DNA of 64,000 bases from Struthio camelus (Eukaryota; Chordata; Aves; Struthioniformes; Struthionidae), in assembly GCF_040807025.1 (NCBI RefSeq), contig NC_090942.1, positions 45,416,911 through 45,480,910 of the forward strand, given 5' to 3'. Below the pieces are notes generated by a model. It searched no databases. It was not told where the DNA came from and worked only from the letters and a program-made list of their open reading frames with translations. Within the stretch, counting starts at the first letter, position 1; each line of letters opens with the position of its first letter. A program made the position numbers and the translations under genes. Below are positions 54,601 through 64,000 of the stretch, piece after piece.

Positions 54601-57600
54601 TTGGTGGAAAGTCCTCAGAGTTTTGCCTAGGCCCTTGGAGGTATGTACTCAGAACTCAGTCTATTGTGAATTTAATTCAAAACTGTATAATAGCCTTTTA
54701 ATCAGAGCATATGCACAGAAAGTGAGAGACCTAAATTCTTATCTTCAGTTAAAATAAATTTGAACCCAGAGCTTTCATGTCCTGAGAGCATGCCCTGGCC
54801 AGCAAAAGCTGTATGGTCTCTGGGGACAAGGATATTCCCTCACTGCCTCGCTGGTGCTCTGGCAGGCTGCAGGCTAGGAGCGGGAAGGAAGTCTGATTTT
54901 TAAGGGTGGCATCCTTTTTGCCAAAATAAAAAAAGGAGGAGTGCTGGCTTAAGCATACCTGTTGCAAGGTCTGGTTATACTTTTTTTTTTTGAGAGAGGG
55001 ATCTACTTCATTACCGTAAAACTGTAGATATGCTGCTGTTAGTGAGATAGGAGTTTCATAGCTTTAATTTCTGAAAGTATGTATCTGAGATCTGTTCAAT
55101 CCCTCTCCCTGATAGTAGGCAGTCATGGAAGTCACATACTGCCAATCTCTGTGAGACTCGGTTTTGAAAACCTGTGTTCCGCTGAGTGAAACTTGTGTTT
55201 CTTTGTAAAGCTCTTTGGAATCTTCAGTGATTAGTGGGTATAATTATAAATGAAAAATTACATGAAATTGTTAAGAACAAACATTTATTGTTGCTGTGTT
55301 TTTCCTCTCTAAGGTTCATAACAGTCCTCACTGTTACGGTTCAGTATATTCTTGTCTGAGGTCTATCAGCTTATTTTTTTCAAACCAAGAAGAAATAATT
55401 ATTTCAGGACATGAAGTAAGAAAGGAGGGAATTAGGTAAGTGTTCCACTAGTGTTTTTTAACATGTTGTTGCAGAAAGATAGTATAGAGTTTGGGAAATT
55501 AATGCTTTTTACACCAGCTAGAGAAAATAATTGGATATATTTTTATTGATTCCTGAGTGCTCTATATTGGGGCTAATAGAGTTCTAATGTGAGTATGTGT
55601 AATGCTGCTGATGTAATACCTCAGCTGGGATGCCATACGCTTTCCACACGAAACTCATTTCGGCTGAGAAGTTGAACATCTAACATCTCAACAGAGTATA
55701 GATGAGGTCTGCATCAGGCAAATCTAATTAATCCCTAGTGCATCCAGATACCATTTTGAACGTGGCAGTCGTTATTTGTGCTTGGTGTGTAGCTATATTT
55801 AATGTAAGACATATTCCTCTTATAGCCAAGTCTAGATTGATTTAATTAAACATCTTAAGTACCCTGTATGTCATAATCTGAGGCAAAAAAGTTCAAGGTA
55901 CCTCAACTCTGAACTCTACCCATTTTTTTTATTCCAAATGAAAAAGAGAGTAGAAGGCTATCATGAATATGTTTTAATGGTTGATCAAATACAGAAAACT
56001 TCAAAGACTTGTTCAGGTGTTCCAGCTTTTCCTGCTGTCTTCTTTTGATGTGGTAACGCTATAGCTGTTAGATCTGAGACTGATGGCTATAGTGATGCTG
56101 CCATTCATCCCAACAGCAGCAGCTTTGGAAAATAGTAATTAGATCGTGCTGCAGTGTTGTTGTCCAGCAGTCTTGGGCTAAAGGAGGAAGATATACAATA
56201 CTGTAGTCAAGGGTATATTTCATACTGCAAGTTTTCCCATTTGCAGAGACCTAACCCAAGTACTCTGTGCCCAGAAGGGTTGCTGGCATTCACCACACTG
56301 AGAGCTCTGACCACAGTGTCACGGTGCTGGTGAAGTCAATGTATTCCTCAGTGTGCCCATGCTGGGGATTAAAAATGGAGCTACGTTATTTTAGGCTAAT
56401 AATTGGTACAACTGATAGATGTATGCAGCAGAAGAGTGTTCGCTTTTGATCATTGGTATTAAAAAAACAACAGAAGAAAGGATAGTAAAAGCATGAGGAA
56501 AAATTGAATGGAAATGATTATACACCTGGAAAAAGGGTTTAATGAGTTAGAAGGTGTGTTTTGTTTTTTTTTTTTTAATCTGGTATTTTTCTAGCACTGA
56601 CCTCATCACATCTGAGATCTTTGAAACAGGGTGTTTATTTTTCCAGATTAGCATTGCCTCAGACAGTTGAAAATGTTTTCCTTGAGAGATTGGCTGACTA
56701 CATTCTGGTGAAAACTACCTTTGGTTTTTCGCTTGCTTGGGATGGAAACTCTGGCATTTATATTAAGCTGACAGAAGATCATAAGGGGAAAACTTGTGGC
56801 CTCTGTGGGAATTTTAATGGCAATAAATTTGATGACCTGATACTACAAAATAGTAAGTAGATAGCTTAGAAATACGCTGTTACCCTGTGAGAACAGCTTC
56901 ACTTTAAATATATTACTGTAAAAAGAAATATTCTATTTTCTATTCTATTCTAGCAAATGGAATTTCTACTCTATTCTTCGTCATTGTTAAAGATGTTAGG
57001 GAAAAAGGTCTCAGTTCAAGAAAGTATTTATGTGTATGCTTAAAAGTCTTTTCTTGCTCAGCAAAGCACTTGGGGTATGTTTATCTTAGTTGATGAAAGT
57101 GCCTTCAAACAATAAATAAATAAACAAATGCTTGTGGTTTCCTCTATGTTTAAGGGGAGGAGGAGGAGGAGAGAAGAGCCAAAATATTAATATTTGGAAA
57201 AAGCATAATCTTGAGTCATTTGTTTACGTGACCATCATGAAAATATTAAAGTATTAGTCAGAGCTGTTTCGGGGAAGCTCCTTGTACCTCTTTGTTCCTA
57301 AGCTGTAGCCTGGGCTTCCTACTGCCCTGTAGGATGAGGAGTTGCTCAACACCGTGATTTTGTTGCAATAGAGGAAGAGATGATTTGCTAAGCTGATAAG
57401 AGTATTACATAGTCTTTCTAGTTTTTTATAGAGAATGTTCTATAGGGACCTTTGTAATTATTTATTTATTTACGCTTTCTGCCTGTGTTTTCAACTCACA
57501 ACTAATGTAGCAAAAAAAGAACCACCTTTGGAACTTGAGGAAAGCTTTTTTTTTCAATCTCTGAAAATAAAGATAACAGGACTAATTCTACTTTTACCAT

Positions 57601-60600
57601 TAATTGCTGAGAGAATTTAGTCCCTTGCCCTCGTGTATTCTTAAGCCACAAAAGTTATCTCACTGTTATTTCTCCCCTCACCCCCTTTTGGTAGCTAAGT
57701 GCTTTTTGGCTTTTCGAGTGATGGACGAAGTAATCTAGTTATCTTTGTAGAGGCTTTACATTTTTGCCTGATAAAAAATTTTCATCTCTTCTGAGGTGAA
57801 AGCAGTAGTTCCTTGTTTCAGGCATTAACATTTGCACACCATAATATAATATGTTTAATAACTAATTAAAACTATTAATTTATTATAAGGAGAAAATTTG
57901 AGTTTTGAGGAGATAATGAATTCACATGCTTTCTTAGAAAATAATAATTTCAATGTCTTGAAATGTCCTATCTATTGTAAAAGACTTAGCAGGAACACAG
58001 CTCTTAGCTTTCTTCATTTCCAGAGCTACGTTTCTTCATCTTCGTTTTTTCTAGCATTTTTCTTCAACAGAAATGATAGCATTCTTCTACTGTACAACCC
58101 AGAGTGTTACGCAATATTTTAAACTTGAAGCACTTTTATAACATGGTGCCTTGACTCTGTTTCTGCAAGTAAGAAGGAAAAAGTTCTAGTACTTTCACAA
58201 GAATAGACTGCTAATTCAAAGTACTTCTAAACTGCAATATTTGTGTAAGTGTTCCCAAATCTCATAAATCATCGGGGATGATGATTTGTCTCCTACAGCT
58301 AAACCAGTAGTGTATGGGAAGCTCTTATATCTGTGCTGAATCTTGTAGATACACGTTGTGTTCTTGGGACTGGGAGAAAGCCTTGGACAACTCTGGCTCA
58401 ACCAAAGATCCTGGCTGAGCTGTAATAAAGGTGGATATTAGCTATAGATTCCAGTCTACTAAGAAGTTAACCAGATCTAAGAATTCATCTTTTCTCCTTG
58501 TGATTAAAATAAACTGCTAGATACTGTAGGAGAGGTGGAAAAATATAAGAAAGTTGTATTGTTAGTATTTCTGAATGATCTGTATGCGCATTGCCCCAAA
58601 TAAAGAAATTACTGAGAGGTAGTTAATACTCCATTTCAAAGTACAGTTTTAAAATTAACTCCTTTTCTGTCTCCTTAATCGTCATTTTCAATTTTTGTAT
58701 TACTTTTCATATGTGATACTGTATCTGTGTATAGAACTATTTCAAGTATAGTGATTTTATTTTGCAGTGTTTTTTGAGGATTTAGAACTTTTCTCAAGCC
58801 ACGTCCAAATGAAGATAAAATGTTTTTAATGTTTTTGCAGAAGTGGAGTTATGTCAAGGGATTCTTTTAGATCAAAACTCAACCTTTTATGTTTGGGAAG
58901 GATTTTTTTAATGTAAAGAGCTCTTTCGTCAGAAAGGGAGAAATGTTTTCATTCTCTCTGGCTCTTAGGTCAAATAGATTGGTGGCTAGGATGTTAGCTT
59001 TGTGTATTGTGGAGATCCAAGTACAAATATCTGATTATTGATCTTTGGAGTTTTCCACATTCCAGAGTATCAGACTTTATACGTCTTGTACTGGAAAAAG
59101 GTTAGATTAAGTTTTTGACAATACATCTTTGTGACAAAACTGTAGCTGATATCATGTCAGCATCCTATCTCCTAATCACGTTGAATAGCATAGATATCAA
59201 TTACTGTAATATTCTTCACGGCAGAGAAAATCCACCTTTTTTGCCACTCTTAAGAACTTACAGAAAATGTCATATTTAGTTCTTGGTGCAAATCTATACA
59301 AATCCTGGGTTTGTTTTCATACTGCTAACTTTCTTTTACATTCTTGCATTTTCATCGCCTTTTGCCATGACTTTAAATTGTGCTGCAGTGTTTCAAATCT
59401 CATTCATTCATTCTCCCATCCTCATGCTCTAAGAACTGAGGGTGTAGCATTGTTTTTGTCTTAGGGCTTTTTTGCCCTTAGGGAAAAGAAGGGAGATAAC
59501 AGTGCTAAATGACCTTTATGAAACATGATGAAAGACTTAAATTGTTTTAAAGAATTATATTTCTTCTTAAATATACAATGCATTACACTTGTCCTTATTT
59601 GTACATTTGCTATGAAATTTCCCTGATCACATTTAAAACCCCCAAAACATCTTAACATATCATTTTCAAATCTTTTTATTGAAAAGTAGGCTATTACCTG
59701 TAGAATATTACCTGAAATTAGAAGGAAAAAAAGAAGGGTCACCTTTTTTACACCTCGAAAGCCTGAATATATCTGTAACTGAAGTAATGAATACACTTAA
59801 AAACTACCAGAAACTTCTGGGAGGTCGTTTGTGTTGCCAACATTTTTTTTTTCTTTTGATGGATTTTCTTCAATGTTTTCATGTAGTAGGTGAATATACA
59901 GAAGACATTGCTGAATTTGCAAATAGCTGGACTGTGCAAACCCCATATGAAACAGCTTGTGTACCTACTGCCTCGTATTTTTCCAGTCCTTGTTCAGCTG
60001 ATGCAGAATCCACTGAGGCAAGTTAATCATGTAATTTATTATTATATTTTTAATGTTAATTACCTTGTGACAATACAAGAATCAAGGCATGTTGGCCGTA
60101 TTGAAAAAAACTCAAATGCATTGAGGCTTTGAGAAAGAGAAGATTCAGATCAGGATTGTTGCTAGGCACCTTCAGATATGTAGTACAAAAGCTCAGATAG
60201 GATGTACCAGGTGGCTGAGATCTGCTGGCAGAACTCTTCATTGCTGCATTAATCTTGAGTTCAATTTGCAGTCCTCATGCCTTATACCTCATTATGTTGG
60301 AAATATGAAATACTGCAGAAGTAACGTGCTCAGCTCCTGTGTTGACATGAAATGGTTGTTTGTCATTTCATGTTCTTTACTCCCAGACGGATTAGGAGCA
60401 GTATCTAGTCAAGCCAGTCTAGGCAGAGGGGACAAATTCTGGGAAGAATCATAGAGCAAACAGCTGTGGGATTTGCAGGTTTTAATGAGGATATAAAAGA
60501 CCCCAGATTAGGGAAAGAAAGGGAAAAAGAATTATGCTTCTTCAGAATGTGTTTTCTAACTGTAATTTACCTGTTTCTTCTTAATGCACAGGACATATTC

Positions 60601-63600
60601 TTCAAGTGCCAAATATTCCTACAGTTTCCTTTTCTCAGCTGTCATGAAAGCATAGATCCATATTCTTATATTTCTAGCTGTATGAATGATCTTTGTAGGT
60701 AAGAATGGAGTTCTTGTGTACTTATTTTTGCTGCATAGAATGCATGCTCACTCTCTCTTTTGAGACGAGAACTAGGTGGCATTGAATGAAGTTAGTAGGA
60801 AACAAGGTCAAAGTGAATGGGGTGGCAGAGGGTCATCGGGAGGTCGTGAGTCAAAAATACATGGAGACTGGGGTGATACTAGGCCCAAATATCAAAGATA
60901 CTTGGGGAGCTGGACCATTTGTCTGAGGTAGTTGGACTGTTTTTATGACAAAAACATAACAGAGCAACCATTATGGTTCAGATTAGTAGAATTTTTCAAT
61001 ATCGTTTTATTTATGTAAATTCAGAGATGTCAAAAGAAATTTCAGCACATTGGGTTTGGTGGGAGTTACACCTCCAGTTGCTGGGTTTATATTCAACTTG
61101 CTATTTTTCCCATAGCTCCAGACTCCCATTCAGTTCATGTCAGTCGTTCAGGTTCAACTGGTGCTCCAATGGGTAACTGAATAGGTGACAGAGCAATATA
61201 TCCCTTCTGTTTTTAGTGAAGGCTTTATAATTAGGAAGTAATTGTCATAAATAACGGGTATTATGTTAGATACTATTACAGCTTTCTGAAAGTATCATCA
61301 ATTTGTTAAAGAACATACAGAAAGAATTACAGGACTGAAAGGAAGAATCATTCAGTAGCACCCATTACACTTGTTACTTCATTTCCTATGAATTGTTAAT
61401 GAATTTTTACTTTTCTATTTTACCATCAAGTCAAGTTGGAAGAATTTGTAGGAAAGTCTCCAGAATGTTCTTACTGAAGCTGATGATGTGTACATTTATT
61501 TTTCCCAGAGAGAGGTAGAGCTGCGCTGCCTCTGTATGATCTATTTATAACTCAGGAGCTTATTGTGCCTTTTCTTTAGCAAAAGAAGAATAACAAAAAG
61601 CAGATTTCCAAATGTGACATTGAATCACTATCATGTGGCTCAGAATTTGACTTTTGACAGCGTGAATGTGCGTGTAATGTGAACTGTGTGAATGTTGAAA
61701 ACTTTGAAGGAAGTTTCTGTGTCTCAGAACGTCATTAATTCAGGCTTATTTTGTTTATAAGAGAGACCTCTCTTTTTGTGGCTTAGTGTCAGTTTAGGAA
61801 GTTTCTTGTGGGACCGTAGTGTATGCCAAGTATTCTTTCTATTAAGACTCATTTAATTGGATTAGATAAGAAGAGGTGGAGAGACTATGATCACTGTAAC
61901 AAAGAATATAGTGGTCAATTTGATTATAGATGTGTTGAAAGCAGACTGCAAATGCAGTCTGATATATTCTTGAGACTATTAATTTTGGAAGCTTAATCTT
62001 GTGTGCTGAAAGGCAGATCAGCTCAGCTGTTCTGTCGTGGTCATGCTTCTATTAGAAATGTTGTGTTATGACTAGTTCATTTAGGCATCAAGTCCTTCAC
62101 AGTGAATGATGGGAGTTGGTGAACTTCCATGGTAACAAAAAACTGGTGGTATCTCATCTCACGCAACTCACCTTTGAAAAATATTTCGGTTCATCTAAAT
62201 CCTTATGAATGTCTCTTTTACTTGATCCTGGCAAAAGGACACTGTATAGTTTCTTCTGTAGATACAGACTAAGGTGCAGAAGGATTTTGTCCAGTGTCAC
62301 TCTAGAAGTCCCTGAATGTGCCTATAATATTCACTGGACAATGCTTTTGGTGTTGAGCACTTCACTGCAAGGTCAGGAGTCTACCAACAGGGGGTCTTAG
62401 GGTTCAGCAGGATTGTTAAGCTGTCGGTTGTCTTCATGACAAGATCATATTTCTCACCCTAAGCAACGTTTATCTTCTTTGTGATAAGTTACTATTCTTG
62501 TTCATTGTGGTAATATTAAAATGAAATAACTTTTTGTGATATCAAGTGATAAAAGCATAACAGCATATTCAGTATAGCTGGTCCTTTTTCACAGTACATT
62601 CATTAAGTGCACCTTTCCGATTAAGCAGTGTCAGCTGTGTGCAGAGTATCCTGCGCAGTGTCCTGTGGCAGAGATTTGTTAATGGGGTTTGGGTTCGGTG
62701 TTTACTGCCTTGTTTTATCATTTCAGAGTGGATGATGATGAAACATATTGCAGAGCAGTGACAGAATATGCTAGAGCATGTTCTCATGCCGGGTCCCCTG
62801 TGCGTGACTGGAGGGATGACTTTCCTGCCTGCAGTAAGATTCATGTATTATTAAAGCATACCATGTGACCTTTGAAATACTCTGAGTATCCATTTCAAAT
62901 AATTCCATCTTGACAACTATAGGAGTCAAATCTGATAGAGAAGTAGATCAGCCAGCTTCACTGTTGTTTGTGAACAATAAAGTCAATGACTTGTTAGAGG
63001 GATATTTTAATTCTGCTGTGATATGATCTAGATCCATGCAAAATTCATATTTCAGCAGATTCCTTGAAACTTTATGTGTGTTGATCGTATTCTAAGATGG
63101 AGAACAAACATCTGTGGAGATTTGATGTTACTTCTCTTCCTAGCTGACCTTTCAGCCTCTGCTGGCCCCATAACATAATGGGGCCCCATAATTAAAACAG
63201 TGGATCCTGCACCCAAGTCTCTGCTCTGTCTAGTCATCACTGCCTCATATCAATTGCAGTTCCGTCTCACGCGCAACACTTTGAACTGGCTGAGATATGA
63301 GCACGTGTTCCTATTCTACCTCCCCTTTCACAGGAACTGTAACTTCTAGTGGAGGGCTGATGTAAGAATTTGATAAAGAAGACTTAAATTCTGATGTGAG
63401 ATTTGCTGCAGTTTATCAGTTACAGCCCCTCCAAACAATTGCTTGTAACTGATCTGAGCAACTATCTATACCAGAAGTGTTGCACAACTGTTTATTTGTA
63501 GAGCTAGAACTTCTCCGTTATGGCAAGAGAAACTGCACTAATGTCCGATGTAATGTGTACTTGTTCTAGCTGAAAAGTGTGAAGACAGCTTTGTACACCG

Positions 63601-63695
63601 TGACTGTATCAGCTGTTGTCCGCCAACCTGCACCTTTGAAAAGGATTGTCTTGGCAGCAATCTGCACTGCTTAGATGGCTGTTACTGTCCAGATG
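45591..63695 (+). CDS. OTOGL: Otogelin-like protein, 5' part (signal peptide, EGF, VWD, C8, TIL), runs off right edge
   Basis: Large secreted mucin/VWF-related glycoprotein; in mammals OTOGL is a component of inner-ear acellular membranes (tectorial and otoconial/cupular), and its loss causes hearing impairment. Coding exons seen: 45591-45669, 46641-46680, 47746-47794, 49940-50000 (tentative), 51697-51795, 52473-52627, 55314-55435, 56647-56852, 59890-60017, 60592-60698, 62727-62833, 63570-63695. They sum to 1279 nt (426 codons plus 1 nt), all phases compatible. Domain order: signal peptide 1-27; linker with RQKR near 46-49; EGF-like about 78-109; VWD about 119-275 with FDGIYYYFPGNCSYV and CGLCGNFNG; C8 about 319-384; TIL about 387-426. 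The family is about 2,300 residues, so roughly a fifth is here. OTOGL is preferred to its paralogue OTOG from the VWD and TIL residues; other mucins or SCO-spondin fit less well. Confidence 0.92.
46641..46680 (+). CDS. OTOGL: OTOGL coding exon 2
   Basis: A 40-nt exon between taatctacag and gtaggt. With the base left over from exon 1 it codes GSYCKFSLLKRTS and ends with two bases of an Arg codon. The phase fit on both sides supports it despite its size. It likely carries the signal-peptidase site region. Confidence 0.72.
47153..47210 (+). repeat. Ancient dispersed-repeat fragment
   Basis: cctgatcccattgaattaaa then tgggaactatgccatcggtt and tcagtag: the full two-part arrangement of the motif at 4.65-4.72 kb, diverged. 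Lies in OTOGL intron 2. Confidence 0.55.
47578..47602. repeat. GAAAA microsatellite
   Basis: (GAAAA)n followed by an A run, in OTOGL intron 2. Confidence 0.85.
47746..47794 (+). CDS. OTOGL: OTOGL coding exon 3 with RQKR site
   Basis: A 49-nt exon between tttttttccag and gtaggt. Completes Arg from exon 2 and codes NEFNAARQKRDLLAAE, ending in phase 0. RQKR (47765-47776) matches the furin consensus R-X-K/R-R. Confidence 0.75.
48072..48636. other. Overlapping long open frames on both strands within OTOGL intron
   Basis: A 182-codon + frame (48088-48636) and a 169-codon - frame (48072-48581) overlap in a moderately GC-rich, CpG-containing segment. Neither has a domain I recognise, and two antiparallel frames of equal length usually mean composition rather than coding. 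Not part of the OTOGL exon chain. Confidence 0.3.
49334..49355. repeat. TAGC tetramer microsatellite
   Basis: Five and a half TAGC units; self-complementary unit (contains AGCT/CTAG). Confidence 0.9.
49470..49530 (+). mobile_element. Possible CR1 3' terminal fragment
   Basis: The stretch gagcagggtgttggaccgga resembles the CR1 3' consensus where GGTTGGACTAGATGA is usual. The match is short. It overlaps the start of a frame-compatible alternative to OTOGL exon 4, weakening that alternative. Confidence 0.35.
49840..50420. promoter_or_regulatory. Internal CpG-rich patch within the OTOGL 5' intron region
   Basis: CpG-dense DNA (49.84-50.06 and 50.27-50.40 kb) stands out from AT-rich intron on both sides. 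It could be an alternative promoter, an antisense transcript start, or the context of the tentative exon 4. Bounds are by eye. Confidence 0.5.
49940..50000 (+). CDS. OTOGL: Tentative OTOGL coding exon 4 (GC-rich linker)
   Basis: An exon starting in phase 0 and ending in phase 1 is required between exons 3 and 5. This 61-nt stretch meets that, has a long pyrimidine tract ending ctccggtag, a donor gtcagt, and codes VHAASPRSRLREAFGRSPPP. It is far more GC-rich than neighbouring exons and lies in a CpG-rich patch, and I recognise no conserved motif, so it remains tentative. A competing frame-compatible stretch is 49514-49775. Confidence 0.42.
50259..50456 (-). other. Minus-strand open frame ending at a poly(A) signal
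   Basis: A 65-codon frame whose TAA stop runs directly into AATAAA on the minus strand (gtgtaaataaac at 50252-50263 reversed). Ends KARKSDAREKLPV. Lies in the CpG-rich patch inside OTOGL. Not recognised; may be the tail of an antisense transcript or chance. Confidence 0.25.
50894..50927. repeat. Tandem duplication of 17 bp
   Basis: gtaagtgtttacatttt then gtaagggtttacatttt, one mismatch; in OTOGL intron. Confidence 0.75.
51697..51795 (+). CDS. OTOGL: OTOGL coding exon 5: EGF-like module
   Basis: Between gcttacag and gtaagt. Codes SCPQECLNGAVCTEAGECDC then QIFQAQGNRCQI, with the six-cysteine spacing of an EGF-like module that precedes the first VWD domain in otogelins. Starts and ends in phase 1. 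Confidence 0.93.
52371..52408. repeat. Tandem duplication of 19 bp
   Basis: atttcctttataagctctt then atttcctttaaaagctctt, one mismatch; 65 nt before OTOGL exon 6. Confidence 0.75.
52473..52627 (+). CDS. OTOGL: OTOGL coding exon 6: start of first VWD domain
   Basis: Between ttttctgcag and gtatgt. Begins VPNSGKDRDGICKSWGQYHF, then the VWD opening ETFDGIYYYFPGNCSYVLAK and ends PEPQYTVW in phase 0. The T/S-F-D-G motif and the following Cys are the hallmark of VWD domains. Confidence 0.95.
54585..54632 (+). repeat. Ancient dispersed-repeat fragment
   Basis: cagctccactgaggttggtg then gaaagtcctcagagttttgc, diverged copy of the same motif. Lies in the OTOGL intron between exons 6 and 7. Confidence 0.45.
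55314..55435 (+). CDS. OTOGL: OTOGL coding exon 7: VWD domain, middle
   Basis: Between tttttcctctctaag and gtaagt. Codes VHNSPHCYGSVYSCLRSISL then FFSNQEEIIISGHEVRKEGI, ending with two bases of Arg. Matches the VWD central strand region. Confidence 0.94.
56647..56852 (+). CDS. OTOGL: OTOGL coding exon 8: VWD domain with CGLCGN
   Basis: Acceptor ttatttttccag, donor gtaagt. Codes LALPQTVENVFLERLADYIL, VKTTFGFSLAWDGNSGIYIK and KTCGLCGNFNGNKFDDLILQ. CGLC is the CXXC motif of VWD domains linked to disulfide exchange and assembly. A second upstream acceptor-like site (ending 56594) was rejected because it breaks the family sequence. Ends in phase 1. Confidence 0.95.
56931..56953. repeat. TTCTA pentamer microsatellite
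   Basis: Interrupted TTCTA units just after OTOGL exon 8. Confidence 0.75.
59890..60017 (+). CDS. OTOGL: OTOGL coding exon 9, ends at a GC donor
   Basis: Acceptor atgtagtag. Completes Ser and codes EYTEDIAEFANSWTVQTPYE and the VWD-to-C8 linker, ending SADAESTE. The next bases are gcaagt, the consensus of GC-AG introns; using it gives an exact phase-0 join to exon 10. No GT donor in reach preserves the frame as well. Confidence 0.9.
60592..60698 (+). CDS. OTOGL: OTOGL coding exon 10: C8 domain, first part
   Basis: Between cttaatgcacag and gtaaga. Codes DIFFKCQIFLQFPFLSCHES then IDPYSYISSCMNDLC. The cysteine spacing is that of the C8 domain that follows VWD. Ends with two bases of Arg. Confidence 0.94.
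62727..62833 (+). CDS. OTOGL: OTOGL coding exon 11: C8 domain, second part
   Basis: Between ttttatcatttcag and gtaaga. Codes VDDDETYCRAVTEYARACSH then AGSPVRDWRDDFPAC, completing C8. The Y-C-x6-Y-A-x-A-C pattern is typical. Ends in phase 1. Confidence 0.94.
63570..63695 (+). CDS. OTOGL: OTOGL coding exon 12: TIL domain
   Basis: Between tacttgttctag and gtaagt. Codes TEKCEDSFVHRDCISCCPPT then CTFEKDCLGSNLHCLDGCYC and PDG, a trypsin-inhibitor-like cysteine-rich module. Last exon seen; the gene continues beyond the window. Confidence 0.94.
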
Positions 63696-64000
63696 GTAAG
63701 TGCTGTCCTTTTTATGTGAAAAAACATGTACAAAGCTAATGTCCAGCATCATAATAAAGCTGTCGAAGTAGACTATGTTTAAAATTAAAAGCCAGAAAAA
63801 ATGGATATTGTCATTTCTGTTTTTGTTATTTTTACTGGGATTCTTCCTTTTATCATGGCCTAAACACTTATTTAGAATATGAAATGTGGCTCAGAATGCA
63901 TCAGTTAAAATCTGGAGCCATCATTAATTCTGTCTGCAATGCAGTCATTGCATAGGTTTAATCCATTTTATTTGAATTATTCCTAAATGTGTTGAGGTTT

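Noticed and set aside
56595-56646. Upstream acceptor (tttttctag) for OTOGL exon 8.
   Set aside because: It would add residues that break the VWD sequence and the phase with exon 7; the acceptor at 56646 gives a seamless domain.

Overview
The window looks like nuclear DNA from a sauropsid vertebrate, most likely a bird, though a crocodilian or turtle is not excluded. It holds intron-split genes with consensus GT-AG sites, AT-rich intergenic DNA, a vertebrate-type CpG island, and a degenerate CR1 LINE (18.3-18.9 kb), the dominant retrotransposon of sauropsids. There are no bacterial operons, CRISPR arrays or phage genes. Most long open frames are chance openings in GC-rich patches.

Region 1 (1 to about 34.9 kb) is intergenic. 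I find no convincing protein-coding gene. It holds a CR1 fragment, scattered pieces of old dispersed repeats, microsatellites, one strong short hairpin (12.44-12.49 kb), an inverted pair of related repeat copies (20.8 and 22.6 kb), and GC-rich patches at 9.7-10.2, 14.3-14.5 and 22.0-24.4 kb.

Region 2 (about 35.0-39.3 kb) is a complete, intact RPS16 gene (small-ribosomal-subunit protein uS9) on the + strand. It has five coding exons, 146 codons, a CpG-island promoter, an ETS-type site and a poly(A) signal just after the stop. All four coding introns are present, so it is not a processed pseudogene.

Region 3 (39.3-45.6 kb) is intergenic, with no supported gene.

Region 4 (45.6 kb to the right edge) is the 5' part of a large secreted, cysteine-rich protein on the + strand, which I identify as otogelin-like (OTOGL). 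Twelve coding exons can be chained with matching phases, one of them (49940-50000) only tentative. Together they encode about 426 residues: signal peptide, short linker with an RQKR site, EGF-like module, von Willebrand factor D domain with CGLCGN, C8 domain and TIL domain. The gene runs off the right edge. One intron uses a GC donor instead of GT. A CpG-rich island lies inside the third/fourth intron region.

The two genes are functionally unrelated (ribosome; inner-ear acellular matrix). Their adjacency is notable because in human they lie on different chromosomes.
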